From Enoplosus armatus (lineage: Eukaryota; Chordata; Actinopteri; Centrarchiformes; Enoplosidae): a stretch of 64,000 nucleotides of DNA. Positions 38,237-49,743 of the stretch are shown one piece after another (the first letter of the stretch is position 1; every line of letters starts with the position of its first letter). A program made the translations under genes and the position numbers. The notes below the pieces were generated by a model. The model searched no databases. It was not told the origin of the DNA and worked only from the letters and a program-made list of their open reading frames with translations. The stretch covers positions 17,172,108 to 17,236,107 of the forward strand of contig NC_092184.1 in assembly GCF_043641665.1 (NCBI RefSeq), read 5' to 3'.

Positions 38237-40851
38237 AGAGCAGTATTTGGTTTGGAGCAGGATGTGCACAGATGGCGCTCATTAAAAAAATGTCTGCACC
38301 AATAACACAGTCGGCTGAATGCGTCTTACATACAGACGAGACACACCTGCCAATGTGGTGGGGGAGGAGAGAAATTCAGAAACATTACCAATGCACGCAG
38401 ACATGTGCAAGGGGGTGCACACGCACACACCACACACATACTCTTGTGCGTCATCAATTACACGTCAAGCTAACAAAGCAGATTTTGACCTAAGAGAAAG
38501 CTTTTGCTTATAAAAGGTGCGAGTTCGACAGAGCGAGACAAAGAGGGAGGAGGAGAGAAGAAAAGCAGCAGAGTTAAGAGACAGTATGTAAGTGAGAGAA
38601 GTGCTGCTCACTGGCTGCTATTATTGGCAGTCAATCTCTCACAGACTATCTGTTCTGTAGCTTTGCACCATTGCTATATCTAGCTTTGGCTGCTGTCTGC
38701 TGCTGTAGGCTGAGCCACAGTCAGATGGAACAGGTCTAATAAATATCTGCATCAATCTACAGTCTAAATGTGGCTTTTTGACAAGATGGTAAAACATTAG
38801 AGGCATAACAATTCACAAAATCCAAAGTTGAATTAAATGTGTCATTGTGGATATTTTTAACACAACAAAAATAAGTCCTGAAATAAATAACATTTACACT
38901 TTCAATTTAGTACAAAACTCCATAATAACACGATTAGTACTGAAACTATTAGCTGATTAGACGGTACAGAAAATTGTTTATTGACTAAATAAATACCAAA
39001 AGCTGGTTTTCTCTGTTTTATTTAATTGTAAATCTTTAGCATTTCAGACAAAACAATTGGCAAGTTGGCAAATTGAAAATGTCACTTTGGGCTCTGAGAA
39101 ATTCGGATGAGCATTTTTATACTATTTACTATTTTTACATTGTATAAATGAAAAAAACTGGAATAGTTCATTCAAATAGATCATTCAGTACAGGAGATGA
39201 TTCAATCATGACAGTAATCGGTGGCACCCCTAACAATAATATGTTTGACTGGAGAATGAAACCGCTGAGTCTTTAACGTGGAGTCTGGCTCATTTAGAGT
39301 GATTTCTCAATTGGAAAAATAACACTAAAGCATTATCTCAGCTCGACAGCTGCAGCACTGCATGGTTCAAAAGATTTTGAACAAAATGTCTGGTGACTTT
39401 GATCCACAGCCATTAAATGATAAAATAACACACCAGATGTTGTTACGTTCCTATAAAACACGCTGAACAATTATGATTAACAAGGTGGTTAAGTTTGATA
39501 CTAAAGAGCTAGAGGGAGGGACAGTTATGACTACTGCTCCTTACAAGTACAAATATTTGTATTTGCTTATTAACAAAAAGAAGAAATTGTCAATTAACGG
39601 CATAAACGAAATAACATATATCAAATCTTCTATCCTTACCTCACAAAGTTTTATTTATTGTTAGCTCATTTATATTATTTAAGACGAAGCCAAGTTGTGT
39701 TTGTTTTAAAGTGTAGATAAAGAATGAGCATCTGGGCAGAGACAGTTTATTACTCAAAGCCCCAGTTTACAAAGCAACCCTAATAATTTAAAAATGTAAT
39801 GATACTCAAAATTGAGACCAACTTAGAGACAGAAATATATGAACCAAGCAGGTATAAAGAGCCTATTTCTGAAGGTGATTTTGTTGATGAAACTGTGACT
39901 GAATTTGTTCAAATCCAAACTAAAATGTAACATACAACAACATTTGACTCTGTTACATTGATGCCTGCTGGTCACAGTGAGTGCAGTTAAGATACATCAC
40001 GGTTCATTTTCCTATATTCAGAAGAGGTCATTTGCTATCTGTCAGACTTGCACATACAAAAACCAACTTTCATGGACCATTTTATCATTTAATGAGTCTG
40101 AAAGTGTTTTTGCATCAATGGACACACGAGATGGTCCGCTTACTAACTTTTTTGGGGGGGGGGGGGTGTCTTCTAGTTGACATGCAAATGTAAATTCAAC
40201 ATGAGTGAGAGCACATAACTGTAAGCTACACCGATACTGTCATTTTAAATACATGTGCAAACTTGATGGTGAATGCAGGAGTGATGAATGTTTAGATTAT
40301 GTAGTCACCTGCAGGGAGAAGGGAACAGAGAGTGGAAGAGTGAGGAATATCTAAAACAGCACGAGAATAATATGCATTCACCACTCTATTTTGTAAGCCG
40401 AATTATGGTGTTGCTGTAGAGTCCGATGGTGTAGCGCTACTTATCTATTCTCCTTGTAGAGTTTGTGAGGTCCTCATTCGTTTCTAAAGGTACGTTGTGA
40501 AATTTGCGTTGGATTGCCAGTTACGAAATCCATTCCACAGGGTGGAAACGGAGCGGAGCTAAGAAGGGGCAACTAAGCAAAAGCCACAAAAGCTGGATGC
40601 ATGAAAGATCTGTCAATGAAAGATATACATTTTCTTACTGGAACAATAATTTTTGGGGGCATCAAGGCGCCATTAGCAGTACTGTCTCTTCCACTGACTG
40701 TTTGTCAAATGCAGTCATCCTTACAAATATGTTTATATTAGTATAGAGGTTGATAAATGTGTATGTGTGTGTTAGTCTCACCTGTAAAGGCCATGTTCTT
40801 AGGGTTTCCATATGGGGTGCCAGGCTGAACGGGGCTGTAGACTGGATTCAT
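32299..40851 (-). CDS. fam168a: FAM168A (TCRP1 family) protein, five canonical coding exons
   Basis: Joining 40851-40782, 38093-38013, 34197-34052, 33419-33233 and 32411-32299 gives 597 nt, 198 residues. All junctions have GT-AG sites and matching phases (1, 1, 0, 1). The start [20 protein letters not shown], the middle [19 protein letters not shown], the run [20 protein letters not shown] and the C-terminus YSYVPPHW match FAM168A, and the N-terminal block separates it from FAM168B. The protein is rich in Tyr, Pro and Ala with no enzymatic domain. A human paper trail links it to cell survival and DNA repair, but its molecular role is poorly defined. The mammalian segment of about 50 residues between SYAPE and YTAGTPYK is not present as a recognisable exon, so the fish product is shorter than the roughly 235-244 residue mammalian forms. 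Two alternative exons are listed separately. Confidence 0.94.
32769..32995. repeat. Copy of the ATCGATAATGA-ending repeat (fam168a intron)
   Basis: It starts CTGCAGCTAATGATTATTTTC and ends with the TTAATTGACTAAAC block, related to the copies listed at 19038 and elsewhere. It is oriented opposite to the 34648 copy. Confidence 0.6.
33233..33419 (-). CDS. fam168a: fam168a coding exon, fourth canonical
   Basis: This 187-nt exon begins [18 protein letters not shown] and ends [13 protein letters not shown]. The acceptor is caccctgacag and the donor gtatga. Confidence 0.94.
34052..34197 (-). CDS. fam168a: fam168a coding exon, third canonical
   Basis: This 146-nt exon begins [17 protein letters not shown] and ends [10 protein letters not shown]. 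The acceptor is ctgtttttag and the donor gtaagt. It enters in phase 1 and leaves in phase 0. Confidence 0.94.
34648..34841. repeat. Copy of the ATCGATAATGA-ending repeat (fam168a intron)
   Basis: It ends AATCGATAATGACAATAATC then ATTAGTTGCAGCCC, the typical right end of this family. The left end is diverged. Confidence 0.6.
35259..35282 (-). CDS. fam168a: Candidate 24-nt fam168a microexon
   Basis: On the minus strand ttgaccttcag is followed by GCTCCTCCGAGTGGCGGTTCAGAG and then gtactg. The 24 nt would enter and leave in phase 1, exactly like the flanking exons, inserting SSEWRFRG between YPP-G and YTSAGTPYK. Mammalian FAM168A has QASSAAFR immediately before YTAGTPYK, so the SS and FR residues line up. 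It is too short for statistical support and the donor is ordinary, so this is a hypothesis. Confidence 0.33.
35283..38012. other. fam168a intron sequence
   Basis: I searched this stretch for the mammalian FAM168A segment containing FQFLHSAY and MKQAWP and did not see it. Two AT-rich stretches ending in AATAAA plus an A-rich tail (about 36090-36475 and 37380-37740) resemble the 3' ends of retroposons, without recognisable coding remnants. Confidence 0.4.
38013..38093 (-). CDS. fam168a: fam168a coding exon, second canonical
   Basis: This 81-nt exon encodes [18 protein letters not shown] then QTGSPGYPP. The acceptor is tgtcctgcag and the donor gtgagt. It begins and ends in phase 1. Confidence 0.93.
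38156..38233. repeat. (CA)39 microsatellite
   Basis: A pure CA run of 78 nt, 62 nt upstream of the fam168a exon at 38013-38093 (on the intron side of its acceptor). Long frames across it are repeat translations. Confidence 0.98.
38936..39232. repeat. Copy of the ATCGATAATGA-ending repeat
   Basis: Shared internal blocks include GTCACTTTGGGCTCTGAGAAAT, shortened here as TTTGGGCTCTGAGAAATTC, and CATTTTTATACTATTT. It is diverged and non-coding. Confidence 0.6.
40782..40851 (-). CDS. fam168a: fam168a coding exon with canonical start
   Basis: The ATG at 40851 begins [11 protein letters not shown]. The exon starts at 40873 after a strong acceptor (ttctctctttctcag), and its donor is gtgaga at 40781-40780. 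The 22 nt before the ATG are also open in frame (KNRLSSA), which matters for the upstream exon at 41595-41661. Confidence 0.94.
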
Positions 40852-41594
40852 AGCTGAAGATAACCTGTTCTTACTGAGAAAGAGAGAAACAGAAAGTGTG
40901 GCAGAGAGGGAAGGGGGGATAAGAGAAGACAGAAGAAAAATGGAGGGAGAGAGACGTAAGCCATGTAAATTGGAAAGAAAATTGTTACGATTATCAAGCA
41001 GACGCACACACTCATCACACACATTAATCCCAAACTCAGGTTCTTAAGGCAACATCCGGCTGAAGCATCTTGCCAGCATGAAACAAAAAAAAAAGAAGAA
41101 ATCAAGTGAATCCTCACCCTCAAGTAGGCTCAACATAAGCATGTATTTTAAAACACAGACTGTTGGAATAAAAAAAAGGCACCGACAGGAAAGCACAAGG
41201 ACGCATGGATCCACTGAAAATAATGGTTTGGTTTCCTGTGTGGCATTAAACAGAGCTACCCAAATGGGGCACATCTGCCTTATTTGTCACTACTGCACCA
41301 ATAAAGGCAGGGCAAGCTCTACCAGCCCGGTTTCCAACACATACGATTGAACGGAGGAGTGGCCAGCAAAAATGGTTGGGGTGAAGGTGCCTGATAACAG
41401 AGCCATTTATACTACATCTCCCATAAGTCATCTTTCTCCACGGGGTCTCACAATGTAGACGAAAAGACCTCAAGTGCTCCTCTTTTATTTCAACTTACCT
41501 GGTCACCTGGAGAATATGGGCATGGGAAATTGTGTACGTGTGTGTGTGTGCGTGTATGTGTGTGTGTGAGTGTGTGTGCATGCGTGCCCCGTAC

Positions 41595-41661
41595 CTCTTG
41601 TGCGTGTCTGGTTGATACATGAAACTGAATTTGTCTGTGGGATGCCCGCTCGCCATTCTTG
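41595..41661 (-). CDS. fam168a: Candidate upstream coding exon giving an N-terminally extended FAM168A
   Basis: On the minus strand a pyrimidine-rich tract and catacag acceptor precede CAAGAATGGCG. The ATG at 41656 has an optimal context (A at -3, G at +4). It encodes MASGHPTDKFSFMYQPDTHK plus two bases, then donor gtacgg at 41594. Spliced to the acceptor at 40874, the phase gives Ser and then KNRLSSA, running into the canonical Met without a stop. The product would carry 28 extra residues (226 in total). The alternative is a non-coding coincidence or a UTR exon. The agreement of acceptor, start context, donor and phase makes coding use plausible. Confidence 0.55.
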
Positions 41662-42441
41662 CTGTATGCAAATGAGGAAGGAGTGGAAGTGGATATGCAA
41701 ATCTGAAATTAAAACAGCGAGAGGTCATGATTACAACGAACACAGGAAAAGGAAAAAGAATAAAAAATAAAAATAAAACTGCAAAAAGCAAGCACCAGTG
41801 CAACAGCAAATGATTAGTGACAGCAGCAGGGGGGAGGTGGGCAGTGATTTAGACGGCGTGTTTTGAGTGAGTGTTTGTGGTAACTGCCTTTAGCCACCAA
41901 TAAATGCATTTAATAACTCTGCTAAATACAAAACAGTGTGTGGATGAAACTATTTATGCAAATATTGTGAGAAATGGACTGTGTTTGCTTCTTTTTTTTA
42001 TATCAGCAGTTGTTTGTGTGTCTACAAAACAAGCTGCTTCCAGCAGAACTGGCTGATAAAATAGCCTTGAGGTTTTCTATTCATTCCTGTATATGTAGAG
42101 CCTACATGATGTGTGTATGTCCTGTCCAAGACAAAGTGAGGCATGAGTATGAGTGTAGATATATATATATATATATTCATATATGTGAAGTGCTGTACAG
42201 AACATCCAATACAAGCAGCAAAGCAAACATTAAGACAGCCAAATGAAAAAAGCACAACACACCCAGTGAGCGGGCAAGAGACGGAGAGCAAAACAACAAG
42301 GGAACAAAATATAGTACAAATAGGACGAGTCTTGCACCGAGCCATGAGTAAGCGTGATCCAGTACGCACATGAGCCAGAACCACAAGAGCACTGCACAAA
42401 CACAGAGTAGAACAGCTGCGGAGCAAATAAAGAGAGGAAAG

Positions 42442-42469
<28 letters not shown>
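42442..42469. repeat. (GT)14 microsatellite
   Basis: A pure GT run inside fam168a intron 1. Confidence 0.97.
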
Positions 42470-42474
<5 letters not shown>

Positions 42475-43514
42475 GAGTGTTGATTTTGACTTCTGAAAGA
42501 GATGCGACCTGGTATGTGTTGGCGGTGATCAGGCCAGTTCCGTCTGGTTTGTATGTGTGGCTCTGTCGTGTGCTGTGTAGAAGACTGCGTGAAATATGTT
42601 GTGGCAAGCTCTCTGTACACAGCACATCAGCCACCCATTCACCATGTACAGACTGTCAAAACTCATTTGTCCGATTCTGCTCCCTGTAGATATATACACA
42701 TTCACATATTTGTGAATTGGACTGTACCAAGAGACACATTTCCAACGTAAATCTGACCAATCCATCTTGGGCTTGTGCTTCATGGCCAGTTAACAAATCC
42801 TTAAGTTGATTATAGCGTCACTGTCATAATTCCTGGGCATACACTGCACTGTGGTGATGCCAAGCGGCGCCGAGTGACACTTCAAATTAGGCAAGGAGGC
42901 ATTTCAGCGCTTCGTCCAGGAACACTGACGTCAAAACGCCCAAGGATGCTTGACAACTGAATGCAAGCACAAAACACACGGGTGCAGTTGCTTCTGAGTT
43001 GTTTTGCGCATGAATTCCTTGAAACACACGTGCCCCAATAAATGAACAAAAACCTGAACCTGTGTGTTCGTGGGAGTGTAAAACATCAAGATGGTGATAC
43101 GTCAACTCTGGTTCATTACTCATATTTATATCTCTCAACAAAAGAATGCCCCAGGGGAATTGATTAACCTATTGCTGAACACATCTCGCACTACGTTCCT
43201 CATTAATCCACTGTATCTGCTATGCTTTAATTCCTCACTCCTACTATGCCTCCCACCTTTCATTCCTCTCTGCCGCTCCTCTTTGTTCAATTTATCATTA
43301 GATTTCTCCACCTCAGGTAATCAGTGTCTCTACTTGCAAACGTTTGATTATAACAACATTAAATCAAAAAGAATAATGAAACTGCCGCATTTTAAACAGC
43401 TTAACTGGATTTGTTTAAAAACACAATCCCTGATTTTCCCAAAATGTCCTCCAAGCTCACTGTGCAAGTATTAATATTCAACACAGTCCTGTTATTGTAT
43501 TATGGTCCTTGAGC

Positions 43515-44260
43515 AGATCAACTAAGAGTCTACAGCAACACTAGCAGCTCGATGAGGCTGTACGCAGCAAGAAAGGTACCCAATAAGGTTGTTAGGTTTC
43601 CAAATGTAGGTTATTATGATACATGTAACCGTCTTATCCTTAGCCAGAGTCTCTTCTCCAAAGCAGAGAGCTTATAAAGAGACAGCTCAGTTTTGTATAA
43701 ACAAGATTAAGAGTCTACAGCCACGCTAGCAGCTCTGTAAGGCTGTACTTAAATGCAACATGCTAAAATGCTCACAATGACAATACTAAAATGCTAATGT
43801 TCAGCCAGTACAATGCTTACCATGTCCACCATCTTAGTTTTGCGTATTAGCATGCTAACATCCACTACTTGGCATTAAACACAAAGTACAGCTGATGGGA
43901 ATGTCATCAATTTTACAGGCATTTGGTGATAAACCAAAGTGTTGACAGTGGTGCGAGATGAAAAGTCAAGGGATCACCAAAGTTATTATGATTCATCCTG
44001 AGGGAACATGAATGTCTGCACCAAATTCCACAGCAATCAATACCATAGCTCTCGAGATATTTCACTTAAAACCAGAAATGTTAACCTGCTGGTAGCACTC
44101 GAGGAGACGTCAGGGGATCACCAAAGTCATTAGGATTGGTTCTCTGGAGGCCGTGAATGTCTGTATAAAGGTTTGTGGCGATCCCTGAAGTAGTTATTAT
44201 GATGAAGACGTTTCAGTCTGGACCAAAGTGGTGCACTGAAAGACTGATTGCCAGCACCCG
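43515..44260. repeat. Percomorph interspersed repeat (CTAGCAGCTC…GAGTCTACAG type)
   Basis: Contains GAGTCTACAGCAACACTAGC and a second related start at about 43706 (GAGTCTACAGCCACGCTAGC). It continues with GCATGCTAACATCC, GGGATCACCAAAGTTATTATG and a repeated GGGATCACCAAAGTCATTAG. I recognise this composition from many percomorph introns and know no family name. The doubled start suggests a nested or tandem copy. Confidence 0.6.
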
Positions 44261-44620
44261 CAAGCAAGGCTAAACTCACCATCACTGTCATCATTTAGGT
44301 GAAGACATCATTTGACCATTGGCCAAATTAGTCATGATTTTCTTTGTGGTATTTTGTGGCACTTTTTACATTTTCTACAGGCTCTCAAAATCTTAACAGG
44401 CGTTTTTTATTGTTATTTACATGAATCTGGTGGTTGTAAGTTGAGTTGTAATGTGCATGTAAATGTGTAGAGTGAGGGAATAATGCCCATTAACACATGG
44501 ACAGGTGGCTAAGCTAACCCTGAGGTCTAATGCTGCAAACACAACACATACCCAATTACAGCTGTGACTGAATAGAGTAGAGGAAGAGTGTTCATCTGTT
44601 ACAGCCTGCGAAACAGAGGG

Positions 44621-44645
44621 TGTGTGTGTGTGTGTGAGTGTGTGT

Positions 44646-44686
<41 letters not shown>
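44621..44686. repeat. Interrupted (TG)n microsatellite
   Basis: TG repeats broken by three GA units. Confidence 0.97.
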
Positions 44687-44689
<3 letters not shown>

Positions 44690-45329
44690 GCAAAGGTGAT
44701 GAAAAGTGAATGGGTGAGAACAAAAGGGGCACCACAGTGCGTCTAATGAAGGTGTGTGAGAGGAACAGAGGATGGCAGAAATGCATGTGATGAGTAGGAG
44801 TGTCTAACCACAACTCCCTTTGTTTTCAGAAGGTGGTGATGATGAGGCGCTTCAGGCTCTCTATTCCTAAAAAAAGCCTCTTTCTAGCCAGGAGACCTTC
44901 TGTTCGACAGACCACTACCCATGATTGTGAAGGTCCATTCTCCAGAGGACATTCACCAAAAAGAGACAAAGAGATAGTACATTTATTTGTAGCACAGAGT
45001 GTAAAGGAGCAGAGACGAGTCAACACATCTACTCCACGGTTTGGAAGCATTTTGGCCGCTTAAGGCATACTTCACAAAGACGACACTAAAAATGACACAC
45101 CGTATTGTTGGTTGCCTGAAAATGTCAAAAACACATCCACGCTTGCTTACGGACAGACACCAGCAAACAGCAACTGCTGCTGGGCGCTTGGAGCCAGTGG
45201 TTTAGTTGTGTGTTCACAATGAGGTGACAGCTCATAATGATTTTGTTTTACTACACTTTTTCCTGTAAAGGAATGATCTGCCCTTTTGGGAAATACACTT
45301 ATATACCATCCATACTGGAGTCAGACAAG

Positions 45330-45765
45330 ATCAGAAATTGTGAAAAGTTTTTCACAATCCTAATTTCCCAGAACCCTTCAAATGTCCAAACGACACTCCA
45401 CAACCAAAACCATGTTCAATTTACTATCACACAAGACAAAGAGAAGCAGCTAATCCTTACAACCGAGAAGTTGGAACTCGGCAATGTTTGGCATTTTTTG
45501 CAAGAAAAGGATTAATCAATAATCACAATAGTTGGCAATACATTTTCTGTATCAACTATTCAAATTCTTTTGTTTCATCCCATCAAACAGTCCAAAACCC
45601 AAAGATATTAAGTTTACTATCTTAAATGACAAAAAAGGAACATCAGATCTTCACTTTCCAGGAGGTGGAACCAGCAAATATTTAGCATTTTTACTTGATA
45701 AATGTCTGAAACGATTAACAAAACAGTTGTGAATTATTCTTCTGTCGACCGCTACAACTGCAACC
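45330..45765. repeat. Two adjoining reverse copies of the ATCGATAATGA-ending repeat
   Basis: The stretches 45330-45565 and 45540-45765 each carry the reversed landmarks (TTCCCAGAACCCTTCAAATG / CTTTCCAGGAGGTGG, then GATTAATCAATAATCACAA / CGATTAACAAAACAGTTG). They appear as two head-to-tail copies. Confidence 0.55.
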
Positions 45766-45994
45766 CCTAACACTGACATCAGATTGTATTGGGAGCTCAC
45801 TCTCCGTCTCACACAGGAACACACACACAGATCAGGGATTCATTCACGACTAACATTATTAAGGAGACCTTTCTGCTCCCTGGCTTAACCCGAGTTACTT
45901 TGCAGGACTTTGTTAAGCTTAAACTCTATTAGCGGGACTTCATTTGGGCTGAACTCAAAAGCTATAGCCTCAAGGCCTAGGTACAAAAACAGCT

Positions 45995-46014
45995 CGCTAG
46001 CATGCATGCTAGCG
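45995..46014. repeat. Perfect 20-bp palindrome
   Basis: CGCTAGCATGCATGCTAGCG is its own reverse complement. It is flanked by AGCT on the left and GAGCT on the right, extending the symmetry imperfectly. Confidence 0.95.
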
Positions 46015-46275
46015 GAGCTGGGGTATGTTTTTATGTCTATCTTTAAACGTTTTATGTGAGCTCAGTAATGTGACAGTCTTGCCTTGTTTCAGATCTTCAA
46101 AGTTTATGCCCACATATTCAATTAGTACATGTTAATATAAATGTGTGTGTGTTTCAAATCAATAATGTTGGTTCCACTCCATAAAGGGAGATTCCTGCAG
46201 CCTTGGGGGAACAGAAGAGGTAATAATGAGGGAGGAGGAGGAGGGAAGGATTGTGAAAGAATAAACGTCTGTCTG

Positions 46276-46286
<11 letters not shown>

Positions 46287-46325
<39 letters not shown>
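46287..46325. repeat. (CA)n microsatellite
   Basis: A CA run following a CT run (TCTGTCTCTCTCTCTC). Confidence 0.97.
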
Positions 46326-46328
<3 letters not shown>

Positions 46329-46742
46329 GAGCTTCCATTCCTGGAGAACATGTACAATACAACACAACCCCCACACTGACTCTATCCTCCCACATAATAC
46401 ACCAGGCATCTACTCTTAAAGCAACAAATCAAAACCAGTGGGCGTCATCACACTTCAGCACAGAGGAGAATAGAACTGAGCGGCTTTTTTTTTTTTTTAT
46501 CCTTAAGAAGACAGCGTTTCACTCAGGTCATATAAGACGGAAACTAAGACAGAAAAACCATAAGACAATAAACTGCGGAGTGTAATATGGTGCGTCAACA
46601 GTATTTATTTCCTTACAGACCAATTAATATTCAAAATACCTACCTAGAAAATGAGTCTCACACTTAATACTTACTGGGCGGCTCTTTTCCTAATTGTTGA
46701 TTAAATTCTATAGCACATTATTTTAGCATTGGTTCGGTGTAA

Positions 46743-46895
46743 AGCTGAAATGATGAGTCTATTGACAGAAAATGTATCAGTAAGTGTTAATAGTTGGACC
46801 TTTTTTGAGAAATAAATGCCAAAAATTCACTGGTTACAGCTTCTCGTTGGTCAGACAAACCAAGCAATTTAAAATGTTTACCATGGGTTCTGGGA
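46743..46895. repeat. Fragment of the ATCGATAATGA-ending repeat
   Basis: Landmarks AATGCCAAAAATTCACTGG and TTACAGCTTCTC are shared with the other copies. It is truncated. Confidence 0.55.
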
Positions 46896-47755
46896 GAATG
46901 TAATGACAATCAGGGACAGACTAGTGCCTGCTATTACAATCAAAACTGACATCCATAATCGTGTCAAAGACCAAATGCATCTTACTACAACACTGAACGG
47001 CAGTGTGATGGAATCAGAAATCCCCCCTGCCTTCCACACAATCAGACCTGCCCTGCAGCAACGAGCTCCAAACAGCCCTGGGCTATTTTAGATCTAGGAC
47101 AGCACTATACACTTTGGGACAGCATCTGCCCTTTTCTCTGTGCCGGCTTCCTCTTCTTCTATTCTCCTTTACAAAATCATCTCATCAGTCACACACCTCA
47201 TGGGCCTGCATCCCTGGATTATGTGACAATATTGTGCCGGCCCACTAAAAATGGAAATGTGTGCCTATACCGTGAAATAAATACCCTTCATCATTATCCA
47301 TTTATGGAGATTTCTACCGCTGCTGTGGTCCTTGGTTACTAACACACATTTAGGAAGAGCTACATTATAGTAAATAGTATAAAAGTTCTCTAAGGTACTA
47401 ACACTCAGGTCAGACTGATGACATTTTTAGGATATCAAAATATTGTAACTCCATAGGTCTTACTGATGATGTGGAACAACTTAAGTAACAATCTGTAATT
47501 GACAGATTGTTTACACGGATTCTTCTAGTCTTAGGGTGTTTTGACACCTGCGCTTTTTAGTCTGTTTAAATCGAACTCTGGTTTGTTGTTCATTGGGGAC
47601 CGGACTGAGAACACCTCCTTGGGAAGAGTCCTTATTTAAAAAAGGGGTTAATCAGGGGCTTCTGTAAATTAGGGGTTTCTTAAAACAGGAGCAAAAAAGT
47701 AAGTAAAATAATTTACTTCTAATGAGTTCTCACAGTAACTAAAATAATACAACAT

Positions 47756-48332
47756 TGACTAAGTTTACATGCACGCTAATTTTCCACTATTGTTTGGAAT
47801 ACGAACATTTTACTAATTTCCGGGTCTCGTAAACAGTATATTCTGTTTGGATAGTCTGAATTAGGGCTTATTTCAAATGTGCCATTTTCAGATTAAGACA
47901 TATATACAGCGCATTCGGACTATGCAACTCAATTGGGATTTATATCGCAGTTTGCAACACGACATCTTGCCTGTTTACAGTCAGCTCTGTCCGTTGTAAA
48001 CAAACAAGGCTGGGGTAGAAAAGCCCACATTTCTGATCGGAAGGAGAAACACAAACTTTACATTATGAAAGACTTGGCTATCAACAGGTTTTTGGACATG
48101 CGCAAATATCGCAAAACCGACCTTTTCAGGAAGGTGGTTGAACGAATGAAAGAGAGAGGCTGTGTTCGCACGTCATTACATTAAATCAGAGAATGCACGG
48201 CTGCATGTTAACAGGAATATTAGCGAAATATTCATTTTCAGTCATGTAAACAGCTTAGTAAGAATATGAATATTATAAGAACTGAATAATATAAGAATAA
48301 AACTGAATATTTTGTGTATGTAAACGTAGTCA
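47756..48332. mobile_element. Non-autonomous DNA transposon with a Myb/SANT-like coding remnant
   Basis: Terminal inverted repeats are TGACTAAGTTTACATGCAC at 47756-47774 and, on the other strand, TGACTACGTTTACATACAC at 48332-48314 (19 nt, two mismatches). Inside, an open frame (47933-48184, plus, 83 codons) includes KDLAINRFLDMRKYRK and LFRKVVERMKERGCVRT. This resembles the Myb/SANT-like (trihelix) DNA-binding domain of proteins carried by Harbinger-class transposons. It is cut off after the second helix. I saw no clear target-site duplication. Confidence 0.6.
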
Positions 48333-49743
48333 CTGAACGATACTAGAAAAACACTCCTCACACACAAATTGAGAGAAAGGTTTGCTTAGAGATATCTACA
48401 GATATCATGTTACTGTGAGCCAAGTGAAATTCACCACTTCATAAGAGCCAGAAAATAATGCAAGAACTCTGGTGGAACATTGGTGTATATTTCTAAGGCA
48501 GCGTGTGTTGATAGTACAAATCTTACTTATTGCACATTGAAATTCTACCCTCATACTCAACTAGTTGACATCATCTACAAAGATCAAAGGGATATTTTAC
48601 AGACCAACATGCTCTAACGCATATCTGGTTGGAGAAATACAAAGGCCCAACAATATGCATGAGACTTTTTCTTTCACAGTTTAGCTGCAAGTGAATTTAA
48701 CTCGTGCCAATCGCCTTCGTAATTACAAAAGGCTGACTCTGTTGTGCCTGTATATGGTATAAATGCATCTTCAACACTGTCCAATCACTTATGTAATAAC
48801 CATATAAAAAGACACTAGTGCATCCCTAGCCTGTTGCTGCAAGCAATAAACTCAAAAGGTGCTCCAAATTATTGACTGCTTGAAACGGGTGCATCAGTTT
48901 TTATTGATTACTCACAAATGCCACATCAACCAAATTAAGATGGGAGAGCAAATAATGAGCTGATGGTCATGGCCAGAATTATCATATGGTCATGAGTATG
49001 ATTTTGACTTTTAATAACCTTTTTACATTTTTAACACTGCTTTGGGGATAAAATTAACAAATTAGAGAATGAGAAATAATCTTGCAGAAAAGGGACAACA
49101 ATTTAACACTTTTGGTTTAAACAATTAAGATTACCAGGTTGTAATGGCCAGTGGTTAAAAAAACCCTGAGTGACACTCAATTCATGTTCCGAATAATTGG
49201 GAGTTATAGGGGGAAAAAAACACAGCCATGAATTTACAAGCACCCACACGAGAACAGACAGCTTTGTGAGCAAGGACTTGACAGTTAAACCCATGATAAA
49301 CAATCAGTACCTCCAGGCAATATTAACAGCAAACAGGCATTATTGCCTGCAGAGGAGGTGGGACTTGACAAATACAGGAGGAACAAAAAAGCCCATAATA
49401 TTCTAGTTAAAATAGCAACCAGTAATATTTACTGTCTCTTTGCAAAAAAATCCCCATCACAAAATCTCTCTCCTGTTGCGTCAGTGGCTGAAGATATTTC
49501 AAGCTTTCAAACATACAGAGCCAACCAAGGCCTTTGTTTTTTCTTTAATGCTCAAATCTCGCAGGCCCACTGAACTACCCACATAGCTAAAATGAGTTTG
49601 ATACACATTAGATGTTTTCTCAACAGTTGGTGGTAAAATCAGATAGATGCTTTCTTTAGAAGCCTTTCTGTCTCCTGGTGCTTAGAAACTAGCAAATGCA
49701 GCTTGAATAATCAATAATTATTACATTGTTGCTGTGGTTAAAC

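Noticed and set aside
38009..38285. Frames with long Thr-His or Val-Cys alternations across 38156-38233 (and similar at 13577, 44621 and 46287)
   Set aside because: These are translations of CA/TG microsatellites.
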